DNA of 64,000 nt from Eurosta solidaginis (Eukaryota; Arthropoda; Insecta; Diptera; Tephritidae), in assembly GCF_040869045.1 (NCBI RefSeq), contig NC_090319.1, positions 304,160,998 to 304,224,997 on the forward strand, given 5' to 3'. This document shows positions 57,905 through 64,000 of this stretch, piece after piece. Position 1 is the first letter of the stretch, and each line of letters starts with the position of its first letter. The notes below the pieces were generated by a model. That model worked only from the letters and a program-made list of their open reading frames with translations. It did not search any database and had not been told where the DNA came from. Position numbers and translations under genes: made by a program.

Positions 57905-59880
57905 TGTTTGTATGACATGTGTATCAAATGAAAGGCATTAAAGAGTATTTTATGAGGGAGTGGGCCACAGTTCTATTGGTGGACGCCTTTTCGAGATATC
58001 GCCGTAAAGATGGACCAGGGGTGACTCTAGAATGCGTTTGTACGATATGGGTATCAAATGAAAGGTGTTAATGAGCATTTTAAAAAGGAGTAATCCTTAG
58101 TTCCATAGGTGGACGCCGTTTCGAGATATCGCCATAAAGGTGGACCAGGGGTGACCTTAGAATTTGTTTGCACAATATGGGTATCAAACGAAAGGAGTTA
58201 ATGAGTATTTTAAGAGGGAGTGGGCCTTTGTTCTATAGGTGGACGCATTTTCGAGGTATCGCAATAAAGGTGGACCAGGGGTGACTCTAGACTTTGTTTG
58301 TACGATATGGGTATCAAATGAAAGGTGTTAATGAGTATTTTTAAAAGGGAGTGGGCCTTCGTTTTATAGGTGTTCGCTTTTCGAGATATCGCCATAAAGG
58401 TGGACCAGGGGTGACTTTCGAATTTGTTTGTATGATATGGGTATCAAATGAAAGGTGCTAATGATTATTTTAAAAGGGCGTGGGGCTTAGTTCTATAGGT
58501 GGACCCCTTTTCGAGATATCGCCATAAAGGTGGACCAGAAGTGACTCTAGAATTCGTTCGTGCAATATGGGTATCAAACGAAAGGAGTTAATGAGTATTT
58601 TAAGAGGGAGTGGGCCTTAGTTCTATAGGTGGACGCCTTTTCGAGATATCGCCATAAAGATGGACCAGGTGTGACTCTAGAATGCTTTTGTACGATATGG
58701 GTATCAAATGAAAGGTGTTAATGAGTATTTTAAAAAGGAGTAATCCTTAGTTCCATAGGTGGACGCCGTTTCGAGATATCGCCATAAAGGTGGGCCAGGG
58801 GTGACTCTAGAATTCGTTTGTGCAATATGGGTATCAAACGAAAGGAGTTAATGAGTATTTTAAGAGGGAGTGGGCCTTTCTGGACCAGGGGTGACTCTAG
58901 ATTTTGTTTGTACGATATGGGTATCAAATGAAAGGTTTTAATGAGTATTTTAAAAGGGAGTGAGCCTTAGTTCTACAGGTGGACGCCGTTTCGAGATATC
59001 GCCATAAAGGTGGGCCAGGGATGACTCTAGAATTCGTTTGTGCAATATGGGTATCAAACGAAAGGAGTTAATGAGTATTTTAAGAGGGAGTGGGCCTTTG
59101 TTCTATAGGTGGACGCATTTTCGAGGTATCGCAATAAAGGTGGACCAGGGGTGACTCTAGACTTTGTTTGTATGATATGGGTATCAAATGAAAGGTGCTA
59201 ATGATTATTTTAAAAGGGCGTGGGGCTTAGTTCTATAGGTGGACCCCTTTTCGAGATATCGCCATAAAGGTGGACCAGAAGTGACTCTAGAATTCGTTCG
59301 TGCAATATGGGTATCAAACGAAAGGAGTTAATGAGTATTTTAAGAGGGAGTGGGCCTTAGTTCTATAGGTGGACGCCTTTTCGAGATATCGCCATAAAGA
59401 TGGACCAGGTGTGACTCTAGAATGCGTTTGTACGATATGGGTATCAAATGAAAGGTGTTAATGAGTATTTTAAAAAGGAGTAATCCTTAGTTCCATAGGT
59501 GGACGCCGTTTCGAGATATCGCCATAAAGGTGGGCCAGGGGTGACTCTAGAATTCGTTTGTGCAATATGGGTATCAAACGAAAGGAGTTAATGAGTATTT
59601 TAAGAGGGAGTGGGCCTTTCTGGACCAGGGGTGACTCTAGATTTTGTTTGTACGATATGGGTATCAAATGAAAGGTGTTAATGAGTATTTTTAAAAGGGA
59701 GTGGGCCTTCGTTCTATAGGTGTTCGCCTTTTCGAAATATCGCCATAAAGGTGGACCAGGGGTGACTCTAGAATGAGTTTGTACGATATGGGCATCAAAT
59801 TAAAGGTATTAATGAGAGTTTTAAAAGGGAGTGGCCTTTAGTTGTATATGTGAAGACGTTTTCGAGATATCGACCAAAAT
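57905..59880 (-). repeat. 130-bp satellite array in H copy 6
   Basis: Monomers start at 58006, 58136, 58266, 58396, 58526, 58656 and 58786 (truncated, ends at 58880), then 59006, 59136, 59266, 59396 and 59526 (truncated, ends at 59620). Two truncated monomers share the same breakpoint (gggcctttctggaccagg). They are 740 bp apart, and the stretch around 58440-58900 is repeated almost unchanged at 59180-59640, so a 740-bp higher-order unit was duplicated. Confidence 0.95.
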
Positions 59881-60984
59881 GTGGACCAGGGTGACCCAGA
59901 ACATCATCTGTTGGATACCGCTAATTTATTTATATATGTAACACCTGCCAAGATTTTAAGGGTTTTTTATTTCGCCCTGCAGAACTTTTTCATTTTCTTC
60001 TACTTAATATGGTAGGTGTCACACCCATTTTACCAAGTTTTTTTCTAAAGTTATACTTGGTATATAATTGTGGCATTTTTTTTCATTTTTCGTAATATTC
60101 GATATCGAAAAAGTGGGCGTCGTCATAGTCGGATTTCGGCCATTTTTTACGCCAATACAAAGTGAGTTCAGATAAGTACGTGAACTGAGTTTAGTAAAGA
60201 TATATCGATTTTTGCTCAAGTTATCGTGTTAACGGCCATGCGGAAGGACAGACGGACGACTGTGTATAAAAACTGGGCGTGACATCAACCGATTTCGCCC
60301 AATTTCACAGAAAACAGTTAACGCCATAAAATATATGCCCCTACCAAATTTCAAAAGGATAGGTTAATTTTTGTTCGACTTATGGCGTTAAAAGTATCCT
60401 AGACAAATTAAATGAAAAAGGGCGGAGCCACGCCCATTTTTAAATTTTCTTTTATTTTTGTATTTTGTTGCACCATATCATTACTGGAGTTGAATCTTGA
60501 CATAATTTACTTATATACTGTAAAGATATTAAATTTGTTGTTAAAATTTTACTTTAAAAAAAATTTTTTTAAAAGTGGGCGTGGTCCTTATCCGATTTTG
60601 CTAATTTTTATTAAGCGTACATATAGTAATAAGAGTAACGTTCCTGCCAAATTTCATCATGATATCTTCAACGACTGCCAAATTACAGCTTGCAAAAGTT
60701 TTAAATTGCCTTCTTTTAAAAGTGGGCGGTGCCACGCCCATTGTCCAAAATTTTACTAACTTTCTATTTTGCGTCATAAGTTCAACTCATCTACCAAGTT
60801 TCGTCGCTTTATCGGTCTTTTGTAATGAATTATCGCACTTTTACGGTTTTTCGAAATTTTCGATATCGAAAAAGTGGGCGTGGTTATAGTCCGATATCGT
60901 TCATTTTAAATAGCGATCTGAGATGAGTGCTCAGGAACCTACATACCAAATTTCATCAAGATACCTCAAAATTTACTCAAGTTA

Positions 60985-61032
60985 TCGTGTTAACGGACGG
61001 ACGGACGGACGGACGGACGGAGGGACGGACGG
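60985..61032. repeat. (ACGG)n microsatellite in H copy 6
   Basis: Tandem acgg units, with one aggg variant, precede acatggctcaatc. The homologous tract in other H copies varies in length (tccgtccgtccg read on the other strand). Confidence 0.85.
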
Positions 61033-61177
61033 ACATGGCTCAATCAAATTTTTTTTCGATCCTGATTATTTTGATATATTGAAGTCTATATCTATCTCGA
61101 TTCCTTTATATATGTACAACCAACCGTTATCCAATCAAACTTAATATACTCTGTGAGCTCTGCTCAACTGAGTATAA

Positions 61178-62428
61178 CAATGAAGCTAGGTGCTCTTGGT
61201 ATGAAAGAACAAATCAAACACTCCTCGGAACAAAAATCAATACGAATTTCAAGTATATCTTTTACTTTGTGAGACTAAAATTGATTGGGCTATGAAACTG
61301 CTTATTTAAAACAAATCAGAAAACTTTAAATAAAAATTCCGATATATTCGTAAATTTTCCAAATTTTTTCATTAGTTAGAATAACTTCAAATACAAAATT
61401 GCCGGAAGTTTTTTCTTAAATTATCAAAAAAATTAGACCATAATTTACGAAATTTTATAAAAATTGCCGTTGCCATTTTCTTGCTATCTGCAGTATGTTT
61501 TTCTTCATGCGCATACATACATACATACATATATAGAAGGCAGTTAGATTTAATACTCAATAGAAAATTCATACTCAAAGGAGCGCATCGATGCAACATC
61601 ACCACATGCGCCCACATCACCACAACAGACAACGAAATACATTTGACAATATTTATGGAGTGAACAGGTCATTTGAAGTTGTTACCACCAGCGCATCCGC
61701 TTGCGCTTCGAACGTCCATAAACTTCGCGCAATGCAGGTCAAAACACAACCATTTCAATGTAAGCAAAACAACTGCGATGGAATCTGAACTCATCGAAGT
61801 AGACAATTGTTGCCATGTGTTATAATAAATATTTAATGTATCAACATTGTTTTGTCATTTATGCACCTATATATGAACAAATGTGCATATGAATGTATGC
61901 ATGCATGCATGTATGTATGTACTGGTTATTTGCGATTTTAGGTCATATTGTATTTAAAGCGATGACATTTAGCAGTACGAGTTTGTTTAGGTAGATATGC
62001 CAGCATGATAGCTAACCGATGCACTTATCCAGAGGGTATGCTTATTTTTCGGCCATTGCAGATATTTATATGATGGTAATTTCAACTATCGCTTTGTTTA
62101 CAAATCGGCTGGTGACATAGTCAAATGTATATAGGGATGATATTGGCACGTTTTGTTGACTTTAAAAGTGATCCATATTCTATTTTTCTCTATACATGCA
62201 GGAACCCAAAGAGACCACACAAATGAGCTTACATACAAGAAAGGTACATTACTGCTATGACATGTCAAATAGAAGTGCTCATATCATTTGTCGACGCTGG
62301 AAAAACAATTAAAATAATAGCACCGATGGACTGCCGTTACGACACAAATTTAGGAAATCCAATAACTGATAATTTTTCTATCAGAACTCTAATAGTAGGA
62401 GAGCTGGTAAGCATTTTTGAGCAGGTAT
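61178..62428. other. Unassigned AT-rich DNA
   Basis: Contains acatacatacatacat (61500) and gcatgcatgcatgtatgta (61897) microsatellite tracts. No gene or element recognised. Confidence 0.45.
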
Positions 62429-64000
62429 TTGAGGCACAATGAAAATTATGTGCAACGCTTTATTAATGGTATCTAAGTATAGAAATGCAGAATTGGCTAA
62501 GGGGTGGCGGGGCTGAGACTGCCCTTGAATTTAACAAAAAAATTTATTTTTGTATTCTAAAAATGTTTTTGAGGCACTTTGAAAATTATAAAAAGAAATA
62601 AGCCAGATTATTAGGTTGGGTCTAAAGGTTTGCCAGGTCATTGCAAAATATTTTTTTTTATTGAAAACATTTTTGAAGCACTATGAAAATTATAAAAAAA
62701 ATAAGCCAGATTATTAGGTTGGGTCTAAAACTTTGCTAGGTCAGTGCAAAATAATTTTTTTTTTAATTAAAACAAGTATGGACGGGACTGTCTTCGGCTG
62801 TGCCGAAAACTTCATACCTTTCATGATAATGAAGTGGTATATTAAATTCGTCACGAATTCCACAGTGGTAAGTCCTTAAAGGAAAATAGATGGAAGTACC
62901 ATTAAGTATACCGAAATAATCAGGATGAAGAGCTGAGTTGATTTAGCCATGTCCGTCTTTCTGTTTGTATGCAAACTAGTCCCTCAATTTTTGAGATATC
63001 TTTATGAAATTTAGTGAGCGGGTGTATTTAGGTGTCCGATTAGACATTTGTCGGAACCGGCCGGATCGGACCACTATAGCATATATCCTCCATACAACCG
63101 ATTTTTCAGAAGAAGAGGTTTTTTGTCATATCTTCCTTAATTTATCAGATTAAAGCTTTAAACTTGACCATATGCTTACGTATATAGCATATATTGTTGT
63201 CTGAAAAAATCATAGAAATCGGTGGTATATATAGTATACATCTCATACAACAGATTTTTCAGATAAGAAACTTTTCTCAATTTCTGCCCCATTTTAACAG
63301 CAGAACCTCACCAAATGCTTACGTATATAGCACATATCTTTGTCTGAAAAATCATAGAGATCGGTAGTATATATATTATATACACCATATAAACTGCCAT
63401 TTTTGCCCCTTTTTTACGGCTAGAAGCATCAAATTTTATCAAAAACTTACGCTTACCTCACATATTGTTGAAATAAGTGATTCGTGGTAATAGCTTTTAC
63501 ATGCAGACCACAAAAAACGTGAAACTTTGCATCCTCACACAAACTACCTACCAATTTTTTTATTTTATATTTATCTTAAAAATCGTTGAAGTATGTACAT
63601 CTGTTCACTATATATTTCTTATCTCATACACCCGATTATTTGGATATTACGATTGGGATAATATTATTGTTCAGCCCCATTCATGAAAGGTATGAAGTTT
63701 TCAGCACAGCCGAGGACAGTCCCGCCCATACTTGTTTCAATTAAAAAAAATATTTTGCACTGACCTGCAAAGTTTTAGACCCAACCCAACAATCTGGCTT
63801 ATTTCTTTTTATATTTTTCAAATATTAAATTTTAACATATTTAATTTTCGAAGTGCCTCAAAAACATTTTTAGCACACAAAAATAAATTTTTTTGTTAAT
63901 TTCAAGGGCAGTCTAGCCCCGCCACCCCTTAGCCAGTTCTGCATTTCTATATTTAGATACCATTAAAAAAGCGTTGTATATAATTTTCATTGTGCCTCAA
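62429..64000. mobile_element. Large inverted-repeat element, right end at window edge
   Basis: Left arm from ttgaggcacaatgaaaatt (62429) through ggggtggcggggctgagact, ttaggttgggtctaaa and caagtatggacgggactgtc to catacctttcatga (about 62824). Right arm from ttcatgaaaggtatgaag (63682) in inverse order to aattttcattgtgcctcaa at 64000. The left arm has a tandem duplication of about 100 bp (62569-62668 and 62669-62768). The arms exceed 300 bp. The central 850 bp holds H-like words (ttagccatgtccgtc at 62942) and a repeated cttacgtatatagcatat stretch (63175, 63319). No transposase. Confidence 0.7.

Larger units (their letters stand above)
57786..61177 (-). mobile_element. H repeat copy 6, complete and with satellite array
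   Basis: Complete copy of about 3.4 kb. The 3' end is on the left: caagtaaggaaggttaa, hairpin GTTCGGGTGTAACCGAAC (57803-57820) and ATACTCAGTTGAG (57826-57838). The exact inverse CTCAACTGAGTAT (61163-61175) closes the 5' end. Between them lie a 130-bp satellite array (57905-59880) and a 1.3-kb body matching copy 1. No open frame of note. This copy best shows the family's full structure. Confidence 0.8.

Noticed and set aside
62700..62735. ttaggttgggtctaaa taken as a mariner terminal repeat
   Set aside because: Resembles the start of some mariner ends but lies inside longer arms, is not flanked by TA duplications, and has no transposase nearby.

Overview
The window is repeat-dominated, AT-rich, non-coding DNA from an insect genome. 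No host protein-coding gene can be supported. The mobile elements (Ty1/copia, BEL/Pao, a Gypsy-type solo LTR, CR1/jockey-like, RTE-like and I-like LINEs, Helitron/Helentron-like repeats with a 3' hairpin) fit a higher fly (Diptera). A tephritid fruit fly is my best guess, from general familiarity with the repeat types and not from any diagnostic gene. Every recognisable coding region is a broken retrotransposon.

Layout. 1-4.15 kb: minus-strand copy of a hairpin-ended repeat (called H), carrying a 130-bp satellite array. 4.2-4.6 kb: hAT-like MITE remnant plus a second H fragment. 6.4-7.85 kb: BEL/Pao integrase and zinc-knuckle remnants, minus strand. 8.55 kb: first of several tRNA-derived SINEs. 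11.2-17.0 kb: H copy split by a nearly complete copia-type element (11,914-16,197) with 129-bp LTRs. 17.3 kb: small MITE. 18.2-21.0 kb: RTE tail, then a BEL/Pao pol split by a LINE 3' fragment. 23-26 kb: degenerate TTATCGAT-rich DNA and a hexamer minisatellite. 27.3-30.9 kb: H copy broken by a LINE and by a fold-back element. 33.1-34.9 kb: SINE and (CAA)n-tailed retroposons, one nested in the other. 35-38.5 kb: RTE and CR1/jockey-like remnants and a SINE. 38.8-41.8 kb: two degraded RNase H-bearing LINE fragments, minus strand. 42.1-44.5 kb: H copy with a 538-bp solo LTR. 44.7-46.3 kb: RTE remnant. 47.3-48.3 kb: SINE and (CAA)n retroposon. 52.3-54.7 kb: H copy holding a hAT-like MITE and a second TIR element. 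55.0-56.0 kb: tRNA-like sequences and a TIR element. 57.8-61.2 kb: complete H copy with its own 130-bp array. 62.4-64.0 kb: large inverted repeat with a second hairpin-ended family inside.

The most interesting system is the H family. At least five copies share matching 12-13 bp subterminal inverted repeats, an 18-nt hairpin near one end, a terminal CTAG/CTTG and a body of diverged blocks punctuated by GGGCGTGG. Three copies carry arrays of a 130-bp satellite. This matches the published architecture of non-autonomous Helentrons (DINE-1 type) and suggests they spread satellite seeds. H copies also serve as landing sites for other elements. Empty sites in paralogous copies, or target-site duplications, let many of these insertions be ordered and dated. 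The elements do not cooperate as a pathway; the window is a layered record of transposition and decay.
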